Shown one piece after another: positions 24,263 to 33,391 of a DNA stretch of 64,000 nucleotides (positions are counted from its first letter, which is position 1; the number at the start of each line of letters is the position of its first letter). A program made the position numbers and the translations under genes. Source of the stretch: Chroococcidiopsis thermalis PCC 7203 (GTDB lineage Bacteria; Cyanobacteriota; Cyanobacteriia; Cyanobacteriales; Chroococcidiopsidaceae); contig NC_019695.1 in the NCBI RefSeq assembly GCF_000317125.1, positions 3,026,336-3,090,335 of the forward strand, in the 5' to 3' direction. The notes under the pieces are model-generated. The model was not told the origin of the DNA, ran no database searches, and saw only the letters and a list, made by a program, of their open reading frames with translations.

Positions 24263-26434
24263 CTAGTCACTGGTTGTCCCTGGGTTGAGAGCCATTTCCA
24301 TAAATATTTTCTGAGAACTCGATTGGGGAGTATTAGGGGCAGGACGGCGCTGAATGTAACGTCCGTCAGGCTGTAAGTCCCAAGCTTGGCGATTATCGGC
24401 AAGCATGACTCCGAGAATTTCTTGTAAATCTTTGGCAAGATGGCGATCGTCAATTGGGGTGACAGCCTCAACCCGGCGATCGAGATTGCGTGGCATCCAA
24501 TCAGCACTGCCGATATAAATCTCTTCTTCCCCATTGTTGTGGAAATAGAAAATACGGGAGTGTTCTAAAAAGCGCCCAACGATACTTATAACACGAATAT
24601 TCTCGCTTACTTCCTTAAGTCCGGGTAGCAAACAGCACATTCCTCGGATAATTAGATCGATTTGCACGCCAGCGCGAGAGGCTTCGTAGAGGGTAGCAAT
24701 AATTTGCGGATCGACCAAAGCATTCATTTTCGCTACGATCCGACCAGTACCACCATTTCTACAACACTCAGTTTCGCGCTTAATTAAAGCCACCATGCGA
24801 TCGCGCAAATTAACTGGTGCAACCAATAGCTTGCGATATGATTGTTGGCGCGAATATCCAGTTAAGTAATTAAATAAGTCTGTCAGATCGGCTCCCAATT
24901 CCTCCCGACAGCTAAAGAGTCCCATGTCAGTATAAATTCTGGCTGTTTTGGGATTATAATTACCCGTGCCGATATGGACGTAACGTCGGATGCGATCTGT
25001 TTCCCGCCGCACGACCATAACGATTTTCGAGTGGGTTTTCAGTCCGACAACGCCATAGACTACGTGAACTCCAGCTTTTTCTAACCGTCGCGCCCAGTAA
25101 ATGTTATTCTCTTCGTCAAACCGCGCTTTGAGTTCCATTAACACTGCGACTTGTTTACCGTTTTCAGCGGCGGCGATCAAAGCGTTAAGAATGGGGGAAT
25201 CGCCAGAGGTGCGATACAGCGTCATTTTAATCGCTAAAACATCCGGGTCGTGAGCCGCACTACTAATAAACCGCAGTACGGTGGAGGAAAAAGAATGATA
25301 TGGGTGGTGAACTAAAGCATCCTTTTCTCGAATCAGGCTGAAAAAATCAGTTCCTTCTTCAGTATCTGCTAAAGCAGGATTGAGGCGTTGCAAGCGTGGA
25401 GGAACGACGGATTTCCAAGGTGGATCTTTCAGTTCTGGTAGCGGTAATGCCATAAATGACATTAAATCTCCTAGTCCCAATATGCCATCAATTTCATAAA
25501 CTGCCCTTTCTTCTAAATCGAGTTCTCGTAAGAGTCTATTACGTACTAGGTCTGGCATTTGAGAGTGAATTTCGAGCCTAACTGCCGATCCACCAATACG
25601 GCGCTTGCGCAGTTCTTGTTCGATCGCCAATAATAAATCGTCGGCTTCGTCTTCTTCCAGTTCTATGTCAGCGTCGCGGGTAATCCGAAACAGGTGATAT
25701 TCTAAAATATTCATCCCTGGAAACAAGGATTCTAAGTTATGGGCGATCGCTTGTTCTAGAGGTACTCCCGTCCAATGCGCGGGTTTGTCATGGTGTTGTA
25801 TCCGCAGTTCTTCTGGAAGCGGTAAAAATCGCGGTAAGACTTTTGGCACTTTCACCCGTGCAAATAATTCTTCTTCCGTCACTGGATTTTTCATGACTAC
25901 AGCTAAATTCAAGCTGAGATTAGAAATGTGGGGAAAGGGGTGACTCGGATCTACAGCAAGAGGGGTGAGGACGGGAAATATTTGTTCGTCGAAGTAATGT
26001 TCCAGGTACGTCCGCTGTTCCTGGTTCAAGTCCATGTAGTCTAAAATATAAATTCCTTCTCGCGCTAAAGCTGGTCTGAGGACTTGCTCGAAATGACGGT
26101 GTTGTTGCGTTACCAAGGGACGCAGGCGTTGAGAAATTGCTTCTAGCTGTTCTTCTGGGGTGCGTCCGTCTGGACTGAGTTTGCTGACTTTAGCCGCTAG
26201 TTGCTGGCGTAAAGCTGCTACACGCACCATAAAGAATTCATCTAAGTTAGAGCTGAAGATTGCTAAGAACTTCAATCGTTCTAGTAAAGGCGATCGCGGG
26301 TCGCAAGCTTCATGTAAAACTCTATTATTAAACTCTAACCAGCTCAACTCGCGATTGAAGTAGTATTGCGGATCTGTGAAATTAATTTCAGTAGCAATTT
26401 CTTGTGTAGTGGTTGTTTTTTTAGTTCTAGGCAT
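24263..26434 (-). CDS. ppk1: Polyphosphate kinase 1
   Basis: The enzyme polymerises the terminal phosphate of ATP into long polyphosphate, the phosphate and energy reserve. It is 723 residues, the normal length. The N-terminal domain starts YFNRELSWLEFNNRVL. The autophosphorylated histidine is in GLKTHSKIVMV near 465, with HIGTGNYN shortly after; the second conserved histidine is in LEHSRIFYF near 623. The start ATG at 26434 gives a short Thr-rich leader (TKKTTTTQE). The promoter should be in the 260 bp before the next upstream gene. Confidence 0.96.
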   Translation of the reverse strand: MPRTKKTTTTQEIATEINFTDPQYYFNRELSWLEFNNRVLHEACDPRSPLLERLKFLAIFSSNLDEFFMVRVAALRQQLAAKVSKLSPDGRTPEEQLEAISQRLRPLVTQQHRHFEQVLRPALAREGIYILDYMDLNQEQRTYLEHYFDEQIFPVLTPLAVDPSHPFPHISNLSLNLAVVMKNPVTEEELFARVKVPKVLPRFLPLPEELRIQHHDKPAHWTGVPLEQAIAHNLESLFPGMNILEYHLFRITRDADIELEEDEADDLLLAIEQELRKRRIGGSAVRLEIHSQMPDLVRNRLLRELDLEERAVYEIDGILGLGDLMSFMALPLPELKDPPWKSVVPPRLQRLNPALADTEEGTDFFSLIREKDALVHHPYHSFSSTVLRFISSAAHDPDVLAIKMTLYRTSGDSPILNALIAAAENGKQVAVLMELKARFDEENNIYWARRLEKAGVHVVYGVVGLKTHSKIVMVVRRETDRIRRYVHIGTGNYNPKTARIYTDMGLFSCREELGADLTDLFNYLTGYSRQQSYRKLLVAPVNLRDRMVALIKRETECCRNGGTGRIVAKMNALVDPQIIATLYEASRAGVQIDLIIRGMCCLLPGLKEVSENIRVISIVGRFLEHSRIFYFHNNGEEEIYIGSADWMPRNLDRRVEAVTPIDDRHLAKDLQEILGVMLADNRQAWDLQPDGRYIQRRPAPNTPQSSSQKIFMEMALNPGTTSD

Positions 26435-26472
26435 AGAAGTTTTGGCTGCAAAGCTAGAATGGTGACGCTACT

Positions 26473-26697
26473 TTATAGAGGATAGTCAACTCCGAACGCC
26501 TCGTCTTCTATCCCCCGCCACCATTCTCCCAGATTCATCAATCCTTGGTGTATGTCTGCCAACTCTTTAGCATATTCCTCTGGGGTGAGTAGGTGCGATC
26601 GCTCTTGCAGCTTCTTCAGGCGCAATTGCAATAGCAGCCAGGGTTTAGATATACCATCTGTACTTTCGATGTAGCGCGCTAGTTCTTCACTATTCAT
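26473..26697 (-). CDS. Small hypothetical helical protein
   Basis: About 74 residues, rich in Leu and charged residues, starting MNSEELARYIESTDG. It reads as a compact helical protein with several Trp residues near the end (LGEWWRGIEDEAFG). I use the ATG at 26697; a start at 26721 adds eight residues. It lies 39 bp upstream of ppk1 on the same strand and could be co-transcribed. Function is unknown. Confidence 0.6.
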   Translation of the reverse strand: MNSEELARYIESTDGISKPWLLLQLRLKKLQERSHLLTPEEYAKELADIHQGLMNLGEWWRGIEDEAFGVDYPL

Positions 26698-26847
26698 GAG
26701 TTTTAATTGTAATTTAACCAAATGGTAATAAATTTTTAACTCTGTTGAGATGTTAGCGCCTAGAGGCGATCGCTCCAGATCGGATAGTATGTGTCAATTA
26801 AATTTAAGTAGCTCAAGTCCTACATCCGTTTATTTCTGCTAATGCTT

Positions 26848-27779
26848 TCAAATTAAGACAATAATTTCTCCTAAACCATTGATAAACATGCTATCTATTT
26901 CACGAAATTCCATCACGCTTGAGCAGTCATGTTTGATGCCAGATCGCCACTTTATAATAGCGTTTGGATCGTACAACATGCTTAGTTTTTGAAAAGAGTC
27001 TAAATCTTTAATGAGGATATTGTTATCATATCCTATGCGATATGAGGTTTGGCTTTCTAAACTGTTAAACACATCGCAATAATAGTTTCGCGAATTCAAA
27101 TCAAATTTACATACTAATAAACAGACTTCAACATTTGCATTAAAATATTTTTTGGTATCTATTTTGTATGTCGAGCAGCTAGCAAGATTTAATCCTTTAG
27201 CATGAATGTAATTCAATATTTTTCTTGAAACAGAAGATTTGCAAAGCATTGCTAGATAGCCGCCATCTTTTTGTAGCCAGTGAATTGTCTGAATCAGCAT
27301 CCATTCAGAAATATCAAAGTTACTCTTACCTGTAATCGCATCTAAACCAGTATATTTTTGAAAATTCGTTTTTTTTGGCAAGTTCCTACCAGCGATCGTT
27401 CCTTGTTGTGAGTTTGTTACCCAAGGAAAATTACCTATTATCAGTACCTTTCCATTAAATTTTTCTATCAAAGTTATCCAGTCATATTGAAAAAAGTCTC
27501 CAGCTATAATCTCAATTCTCTCATCTTCAATAAGCTGTTGATTTACTTGCAATTTTTGTAAATAGCTTTGATTGACTTCAACTCCAATAATTTTATTTGT
27601 TAACTTAAAGCAATGTGCAGTTGCTTCTAGAAAATTTCCAACTCCACAAGTTGGCTCTCTATAATAAGATCGGGGTCGATCTTAAGCTCTAGCAATTTCT
27701 GACATACTAGATTGGCTAGTTCCAGAGGTGTCTGAAAATCTCCGTACTCTATTTTTGTTTTCTGACTGTTTGAAATCAT
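26848..27779 (-). pseudogene. N6-adenine DNA methyltransferase, frameshifted and truncated
   Basis: Reading from the ATG at 27779, the first 40 residues (IEYGDFQTPLELANLVCQKLL) match the start of a Eco57I/TaqI-like methyltransferase. At about 27654-27661 an extra AG (GAGAG) breaks the frame inside motif I; the shifted frame then reads PTCGVGNFLEATAHCF and continues to the catalytic GNFPWV (NPPY variant). It stops at 26848 after NGLGEIIVLI, whereas relatives continue for another 200-300 residues holding the target-recognition region. Both defects should abolish activity. Confidence 0.82.
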
Positions 27780-27967
27780 AAGTTAGATCTGTAAACAGCA
27801 ATTACGCCTTCTTCTTTGCCAGCACGCTCAATTACTCTGCTGTACTGAAGTCGCCATTGCAAAGCATTAGAAATAGTTAGAAATCCTTGTGCGGGTAGAT
27901 TGATTAATATTTCATCTGCAATATTGGCTACTTCAATTTCATCAACAGGTAGATTTCGATCCGACAT
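27776..27967 (-). CDS. Small protein upstream of the methyltransferase relic
   Basis: About 63 residues from ATG 27967 (MSDRNLPVDEIEVANIADEILINLPAQGFLTI). The TGA stop overlaps the ATG of the methyltransferase frame (ATGA), so the two genes were once translationally coupled. A start at 28000 adds 11 residues. It may be a leftover partner of the former modification system. No domain recognised. Confidence 0.45.
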   Translation of the reverse strand: MSDRNLPVDEIEVANIADEILINLPAQGFLTISNALQWRLQYSRVIERAGKEEGVIAVYRSNL

Positions 27968-28010
27968 AATAGCGGTAGAGCAAAGAGTTTCTACGGTCAA
28001 AATTGATATA

Positions 28011-28363
28011 TTTACAACTGGCGATCGCGTTAAAGATTATAAAAATGCAAAACGAGATGGTTCTTGGAATACTTTAGATACTATAGCAATTCTAGATGAA
28101 TCGTGAAATCGATTGCCCGTGTAGAGACGTTACATGTAACGTCTCTACACGGGGAACGTTTACAAATCAATTTGGATTGCTATATTAAACAATTAATTGT
28201 TCCTGCTGACTTATAGCAAGCACTAGTAGAAAATGAACATGCTAACAAATATTTTGTAGCTTTTAGCAATACAGTTAAAAAGAATATACTATTTTGGATA
28301 GCCCGTGGCAAGTGTCCAGAAATAAGATTGAGATTGGCGATCGCAACTCATTGCCAAGACTAA
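28011..28363 (+). pseudogene. YdeI/OmpD-associated family relic split by a MITE-like element
   Basis: Two pieces of the C-terminal half of a YdeI-family protein remain on the plus strand. The first is NAKRDGSWNTLDT (about 28038-28082). After a 103-bp palindromic insertion come LIVPADL, an in-frame TAG, then QALVENEHANKYF...ILFWIARGKCPEIRLR, ending at TAA 28361. Family members read through these segments without a break. The relic therefore shows an insertion, a frame slip and a stop. Confidence 0.7.
28082..28184. mobile_element. MITE-like element, 103 bp, family A core
   Basis: Ends are TATAGCAATTC and GGATTGCTATA, inverted to each other. The middle holds a perfect 36-bp palindrome of half-site CCGTGTAGAGACGTTACA (28117-28152). 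It interrupts a YdeI-family relic, which shows that it moved in after the gene existed. Terminal TA pairs fit the IS630/Tc1-mariner type of non-autonomous element; no transposase lies in the window. Confidence 0.72.
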
Positions 28364-28489
28364 CAGCGATCGTATTTGTAAAATCACTTAACTAGCTACT
28401 GGAAATTTGAATAGTTGCTACATTCTCAACTTAAAATCTTCTAGCTGACATGGGGAATAATAAGCTAGAACTAGCGAAATTTTATCCAT

Positions 28490-28645
28490 ATTGCTGGAAC
28501 GGGTTTGGGATTAGCAATTGTAAAAAAAGCTGTCGAAACTCACCAGGGACAAATTTGGTTTGAAACACAAGTTGGTATGGGAACTAAATTTATTGTCGCG
28601 ATTCCCTTGGTCAGTTATCAGTTATCAGTTATCAGTTATCAGTGA
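28490..28645 (+). pseudogene. Histidine kinase C-terminal (HATPase) fragment
   Basis: The plus strand encodes [20 protein letters not shown] then [20 protein letters not shown], the G2 box and end of a histidine-kinase ATPase domain. Everything before the G-rich box is missing. The frame ends in a [10 protein letters not shown] tail made by a TATCAGTTATCAGT repeat. There is no start codon or other kinase part. Confidence 0.8.
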
Positions 28646-29022
28646 AGAAAGGGTGTAGGGTGTGGGGAGAATTTGGAATTCGGAATTCGGAATTCGGAGT
28701 TAATTGTAAATTGCGTAACGCTAAACGCCGCACTACACTGCGTGAACGCTTCGCCTTTGGCTAACACGTAGCTTGCGAGTATCGTAGGGGTAGTGTAGCG
28801 CAGCGTAAGAGTGTGAATTGATAGTTGCTTCCCTGCTTTCTGTTGTGCGATCGCCGCTACTCTTTCACTCAGCTCGTAAGAGCGGATTTTTTGTGACATT
28901 AAATGAAGTTTTACAAAGCTTGCCTAAGTGTGGCATAATCCACTCTCAAGCCCGCTCATGTCGATCTTGCATACTTAATACTGAATATCTAGTAAATTCC
29001 ATATCTGGCAACAAAACATAAA
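28646..29022. other. Repeat-rich gap upstream of the export gene
   Basis: It begins with short tandem GAATTCGGAATTCGG units and continues with a dispersed small repeat of the CGTGAACGCTTCGCCTTTGG type, mirrored by TAGTGTAGCGCAGCG. No coding signal is seen. The final 100 bp, AT-rich, should contain the promoter of the export gene. Confidence 0.5.
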
Positions 29023-30762
29023 ATGGTGAAGTCTAGAAAACAGCAAGAAATTGCCTATATTTCCGCACAGAAATCTACACGTATGTCTAAAGCAATTACC
29101 AAGCCAGTTGCAGGTTTAACACTTTTTGCTCTAGTGGCGATGGCTTGCCCAGCGCCAATAAAAGCGCAAGAAACAACCAGTCCCGCTAGCCCAACACGTA
29201 CTCTTCCGTCTTTACCAACAACCAAACCCGCAGCTCAACCAAATGTAGCACCAAGTAATAATACAGCTCCAACCACTACCCCAGTAGCGCCAAGCAACAA
29301 TACGGCTCCAACCACTACTCCAGTAGCGCCAGGAAATAATGCAGCTCCACTTCCCAATGTAGCTCCAGCAAACGCTCCGGCGACAGCTCCAGCAGCCAAC
29401 CAACCCGCCCAAACACCAGTAGATTATGCTCTTGGAGGCGGCGATCGCATCCGCATCAACGTGTTTGAAGTGCCGGAATATACCGGAGATTATCAGATTC
29501 CCCCTGGTGGTCAGTTGTTCTTGCCTCTGGTCGGACCTGTAGACATTTTAGGGTTAACCCAGGCAGAAGCAGCAGATGCGATCGCGGCAAAATACTCTCG
29601 CTACTTAAAGCGTCCTCTAGTCACAGTGAGTCTAATTTCCCCACGCCCAATTAACGTTGTGATTGCGGGTGAAGTTGTTCGTCCTGGCTCGTATACTGTG
29701 GGCTTGCAAGGTGGTGCAGGCGATAATCCAGGGGTACAATATCCTACGATTGTTGGCGCGTTGACTTTAGCAGAGGGAGTCACCCTAGCAGCCGATCTGA
29801 GGCAAGTGCAGCTTAAGCGCAAGCAGGGACTGGGACCGGAGCGAATTATCAATCTGGATCTGATGGAACTAGTGAGAAAAGGTACTTTGCCACAAGACAT
29901 CACTTTACGGGATGGCGATACAGTCTTCGTACCAACGGCGACTGAAGTGAATATGGCAGATATTCGCGCCTTTTCTAATGCTAGCTTTGCTATGGCTTCC
30001 AACCGTCCCCGTACCGTCACAGTTGTAGGTGAAGTTAACCGTCCTGGTTCTTACGTAATTATTGGGGGTGGAACTGCTGCTGCTGCTGCAACTACCCCAG
30101 GTAACACCCAAGGAGGGGGCGGCGGAGCTATTGATGGCGGCGGAGGTGCTGGTGGTGGTTTGCCCACAGTCTCACGGGCGATTCAGCTAGCTGGCGGAAT
30201 TACAAGTTCGGCTGACGTGCGAAACATTCAAATCCGTCGTCCGACCAGAAATGGCGGCGAACAAAAGATGACCGTGAGTTTCTGGAAATTGCTGCAAGGA
30301 GATCCCAACCAAGATACGATCGTTCAAGAAGGTGACACTGTCGTCGTTTCGACGGCAACAAACATCAGCCCAGCAGATGCTACTGCCTTAGCAGATGCCA
30401 GTTTTTCTCCAGCGACAATTCAAGTTAGCGTTGTGGGAGAAGTCAAAACACCAGGACTAGTCAACTTGCAGCCCAATACGCCGCTTAACCAAGCGCTGTT
30501 GACAGCAGGAGGATTTGATAACGCCCGTGCTAGAAGGGGTTCGGCAGATTTAATTCGTCTCAATCCTGATGGTACGGTTACGAGTCGCCGAGTCAAGCTT
30601 GATTTTTCTAAAGGAATCAACGACGAAAATAACCCAACTATGCGTGACAACGACATTATTGTCGTCAGACGTAATAGTGCAGCGGGGGTTGGTGACGCAA
30701 TTGGCGCTGTATTTGGACCTGTCTTGAGTCCGGTGCTAGGAATCGTGAATATCTTGAGATAA
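29023..30762 (+). CDS. Polysaccharide export (Wza-like) SLBB-domain protein
   Basis: This secreted outer-membrane-associated protein helps export capsule or exopolysaccharide. An N-terminal signal sequence (KAITKPVAGLTLFALVAMA) runs to about residue 48. A Pro/Ala/Thr/Asn linker (repeats of NTAPTTTPVAPSN) covers about 52-130. The Poly_export domain (LGGGDRIRINVFEVPEYTG) starts near 137, and three SLBB-like units follow, the middle one broken by a Gly-rich loop. No Wzc-like partner is adjacent. The Met at 29083 is an alternative start and still leaves a signal sequence. Confidence 0.88.
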   Translation: MVKSRKQQEIAYISAQKSTRMSKAITKPVAGLTLFALVAMACPAPIKAQETTSPASPTRTLPSLPTTKPAAQPNVAPSNNTAPTTTPVAPSNNTAPTTTPVAPGNNAAPLPNVAPANAPATAPAANQPAQTPVDYALGGGDRIRINVFEVPEYTGDYQIPPGGQLFLPLVGPVDILGLTQAEAADAIAAKYSRYLKRPLVTVSLISPRPINVVIAGEVVRPGSYTVGLQGGAGDNPGVQYPTIVGALTLAEGVTLAADLRQVQLKRKQGLGPERIINLDLMELVRKGTLPQDITLRDGDTVFVPTATEVNMADIRAFSNASFAMASNRPRTVTVVGEVNRPGSYVIIGGGTAAAAATTPGNTQGGGGGAIDGGGGAGGGLPTVSRAIQLAGGITSSADVRNIQIRRPTRNGGEQKMTVSFWKLLQGDPNQDTIVQEGDTVVVSTATNISPADATALADASFSPATIQVSVVGEVKTPGLVNLQPNTPLNQALLTAGGFDNARARRGSADLIRLNPDGTVTSRRVKLDFSKGINDENNPTMRDNDIIVVRRNSAAGVGDAIGAVFGPVLSPVLGIVNILR

Positions 30763-30794
30763 CGTTTTGAAATAACGTTTAGTTCGATCGCGGG

Positions 30795-30923
30795 TAGGGT
30801 GCGCTTACCATTTCACTAAGACTATGCTATGGAAGATCCCCCCTAGCCCCCCTTGATAAGGGGGGTTGGGGGGATCTCTTTTGTCGTAGTCAAAAAGTAA
30901 ATTGGTACTGACATCGCACCCTA
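30795..30923. mobile_element. MITE-like element with family C core
   Basis: Ends are TAGGGTGCG and CGCACCCTA, inverted. Inside is a GATC-bounded stem of CCCCCCTAGCCCCCC and GGGGGGTTGGGGGG (30835-30876). The core type also occurs at 7528-7594, at 38632-38660 and three times in the protein kinase gene. Size and ends suggest a non-autonomous element; movement is not proven here. Confidence 0.6.
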
Positions 30924-31061
30924 ATTGTTTTGTGTAGTAGCAATATTGACCTATTAACGCTAAATCCGATGAATGGCTAGAACTATTAACAGTAAGATGA
31001 AAGAAGTAAAAATGGAATCCGATCGCTTTACTTCCCGCTCCCTACTCCCTAAATTTCAGTC

Positions 31062-31694
31062 ATGCAGATTAGCCATCGCCCCTCAATTAACGAAGTCACA
31101 TTTGCCGCACGGACTGCTTCTGTCCGGCGGACTACAGGCGAAACCGATGTCCAAGTAACGCTGAATTTAGATGGAACGGGTAAATGCACTGCGGCGACGG
31201 GAATTCCATTTTTAGACCACATGCTGCATCAAATAGCCTCCCACGGACTATTCGATCTAGAAGTCAAGGCGACTGGCGATATTGAAATTGACGACCACCA
31301 CACGAATGAAGATGTGGGAATTACCCTCGGACAAGCTTTTCACCAGGCTTTAGGCGATCGCAAAGGCATCATCCGGTTTGGGCATTTTCTCGCTCCCCTG
31401 GACGAGGCATTGATTCAGGTTGCTTTAGATTTTTCCGGTCGTCCCCATCTCAGTTACGGACTGCAAATTCCCACCCAACGAGTCGGAACCTACGATACTC
31501 AACTGGTGCGGGAATTCTTTGTAGCACTGGTTAACCACAGTCAAATGACGCTGCATATTCGTCAACTCGACGGAATTAACTCTCACCATATTATTGAAGC
31601 AACTTTTAAAGCTTTGGCGCGATCGCTGCGCATGGCTGTAGAAATCGATCCGCGTCGGGCTGGGAATATTCCCAGTTCTAAAGGCGTGTTGTAA
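31062..31694 (+). CDS. hisB: Imidazoleglycerol-phosphate dehydratase
   Basis: The enzyme catalyses the sixth step of histidine synthesis, removing water from imidazole glycerol phosphate, in the cytoplasm. It is 210 residues, the normal single-domain form. The metal-binding motif [10 protein letters not shown] lies near 75, and the second, [14 protein letters not shown], near 165. It stands apart from other his genes, as is usual in cyanobacteria. The start ATG follows an AT-rich leader. Confidence 0.97.
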   Translation: MQISHRPSINEVTFAARTASVRRTTGETDVQVTLNLDGTGKCTAATGIPFLDHMLHQIASHGLFDLEVKATGDIEIDDHHTNEDVGITLGQAFHQALGDRKGIIRFGHFLAPLDEALIQVALDFSGRPHLSYGLQIPTQRVGTYDTQLVREFFVALVNHSQMTLHIRQLDGINSHHIIEATFKALARSLRMAVEIDPRRAGNIPSSKGVL

Positions 31695-31697
31695 TTA

Positions 31698-31729
31698 TTG
31701 TAGAAACGTTGCGTGCAACGTCTCTACAA
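31698..31729. terminator. Family A palindrome between hisB and MscS genes
   Basis: TTGTAGAAACGTTGCG faces TGCAACGTCTCTACAA, a 32-bp inverted repeat with one mismatch. It fills the whole 39-bp gap between two genes whose 3' ends face each other, so it probably terminates both. Confidence 0.65.
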
Positions 31730-31733
31730 ATTT

Positions 31734-32540
31734 CTAATTATTCCGAATGGCGTAAAGTTGTTCTGGCGCAGAAAATCCAGCTTCGCCAAAGCTGTCGCGG
31801 ATCAGGCGATTGGTATCAAAATAAACCTGCCAGTAGTCGGCATTATTGCAGTAAGGACGCACTGCTAACACGGGACCAGCTAAATTAAATTCTAAGATTT
31901 CTACATCTGGGGCAGGATTAGAAAGAACGTTGGGAATTCGACTCAGCCGTTCTTTTAACATGGCGATCGCGGCATTATGATCTGTGTTGTGGTTGAGTTG
32001 AGCCACTAGATCGACGCGACGATAAGTATTTGCCGAAAAGTTTTGAATATTGTCGGAAAAGATTTTGTTGTTGCCTACAACCGTGTGTACGTTGTCTAGA
32101 GTGTTAATCGTGGTGGCAAACAAACCAATTTCCTGCACGGTTCCCGTCACGCCGCCAGCAGTAATGAAGTCACCTACCTTAAAGGGTCGCAGAATCATGA
32201 GAAACGCACCTGCGGCAAAATTCGCTAACAGTCCGCTCCAAGCTGCACCAATCGCCACACCAGCCGCCGCTAGTAAAGCTGCAAAAGAGGTGGTTTCAAT
32301 GCCAAAAAAGCCCAAAATTGCCACGACTAAAATAATATTCAGCGTGACTTTAACCGTAGCTACTAAGTAGCTCAAAATTGTTTTATCAACTTTTTGGTGC
32401 TTGAGGCTGCGAGATAAAAGGCTAGCCGCAACGTTAATCAACCATCGACCAACAATCCAGAAAACAATTGCCCCAATGAGCTTCAACCCTACTTGAGTTA
32501 GTGTTTGCGAAGCTGTCTGCACAATTTGCGCTATGTCCAT
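31734..32540 (-). CDS. Mechanosensitive ion channel of the MscS family
   Basis: A compact channel of about 268 residues that opens under membrane tension to release solutes in hypo-osmotic shock. Three hydrophobic segments occupy about 15-105, the last rich in Gly/Ala (LLAAAGVAIGAAWSGLLANFAAG) as expected for the pore helix. The beta domain follows (LRPFKVGDFITAGGVTGTVQEIGLF) near 120-140. The divergent gap upstream is 850 bp. This is the intact counterpart of the deleted MscS gene near 16 kb. Confidence 0.93.
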   Translation of the reverse strand: MDIAQIVQTASQTLTQVGLKLIGAIVFWIVGRWLINVAASLLSRSLKHQKVDKTILSYLVATVKVTLNIILVVAILGFFGIETTSFAALLAAAGVAIGAAWSGLLANFAAGAFLMILRPFKVGDFITAGGVTGTVQEIGLFATTINTLDNVHTVVGNNKIFSDNIQNFSANTYRRVDLVAQLNHNTDHNAAIAMLKERLSRIPNVLSNPAPDVEILEFNLAGPVLAVRPYCNNADYWQVYFDTNRLIRDSFGEAGFSAPEQLYAIRNN

Positions 32541-33391
32541 ATTTTGTATTAAGAAAAATTTGATGACTATCCAAACAGACTTAGGTTTTCGTCTTGGCTA
32601 GATATTCCCATGTCATCTCTCTGCGGGTATACTTATTCAACTTTTTTTAAGAAATAGTAAATTTGTGAGTTAAATTTCTGTTTAAAAATAAATTTATAGA
32701 TGGCAACAAATGCAGAATTTCTATTTCAAAATAGTAATAATATCGAGCGTATAGCCATGCTTCTGTGCGATCTGTGTCTATATTTGCGACACGAAAAGCA
32801 GCTTTTATGGTAGTTCTTGAAACACTGATATTTTATGTGTAATAACAGCTACTCTTGAACAGTTGATTCTAAGTGTAAATCAGGTGTTTTTGCCAATATG
32901 TTCGTATCTGTTTCCTAATTCATAGCAATTTTTAATTGGATACAATACACGTCTGGTAGGGGCGCACAGCTGTGCGCCCCTACAAATGTCATCTACACAA
33001 TCGAGAATTGCTATCAACTGATGTTCTTCTTCGTATAAAATCTCAGGCGAAGTCAAGTTTTGGCAGCATCGCCCCTCCTTTCGGACAACTCAAAATTCGC
33101 TGGCGATCGATCGCCGCACTGTAATTATCAAGGGCTGAAACCGATCGTTTCAATCGTTAAATCTTCAACTCTGGAGTAGTATTGGCGACGATGAAGTTGG
33201 GTTTGAGTTCAGGAGATCGCCCGATCGCCGTTTAGTTTTGTAGTATGGGTAGCACGGGTAAACTATGGATATCCGCAAAAGCACAGCCCTGCCGTACTCG
33301 TACTGCTGCGATCGCCTCACCGACAGCTAACATCTTCAAAGTAGATATGATATAAAAGTCGATAAATCTTAAATTTTATTTATTTTAATCA
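32541..33391. other. Long divergent gap with one MITE-like element
   Basis: About 850 bp between divergent genes. The 380 bp next to the MscS gene are AT-rich and hold its likely promoter. A MITE-like element occupies 32922-33014. The remaining 370 bp are GC-rich with several HIP1-type sites, and one minus-strand frame (GEAIAAVRVRQGCAFAD) that I cannot assign to a family. No RNA gene was recognised. Confidence 0.5.
32922..33014. mobile_element. MITE-like element, 93 bp, family B core
   Basis: Ends are ATAGCAATT and AATTGCTAT, the same end family as the element at 28082-28184, but the core is different: the palindrome built on GCGCACAGCTGTGCGC (32956-32983). The two elements show that one end family carries two unrelated cores. 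Confidence 0.68.

Noticed and set aside
29212-29412. Minus-strand Trp/Ser-rich frame opposite the export protein
   Set aside because: It is the complement of the Pro/Ala/Thr repeat linker and has no independent support.
33240-33350. Minus-strand frame GEAIAAVRVRQGCAFAD in the gap before the folate transporter
   Set aside because: It looks somewhat protein-like but matches no family I know and has no clear start or stop context.
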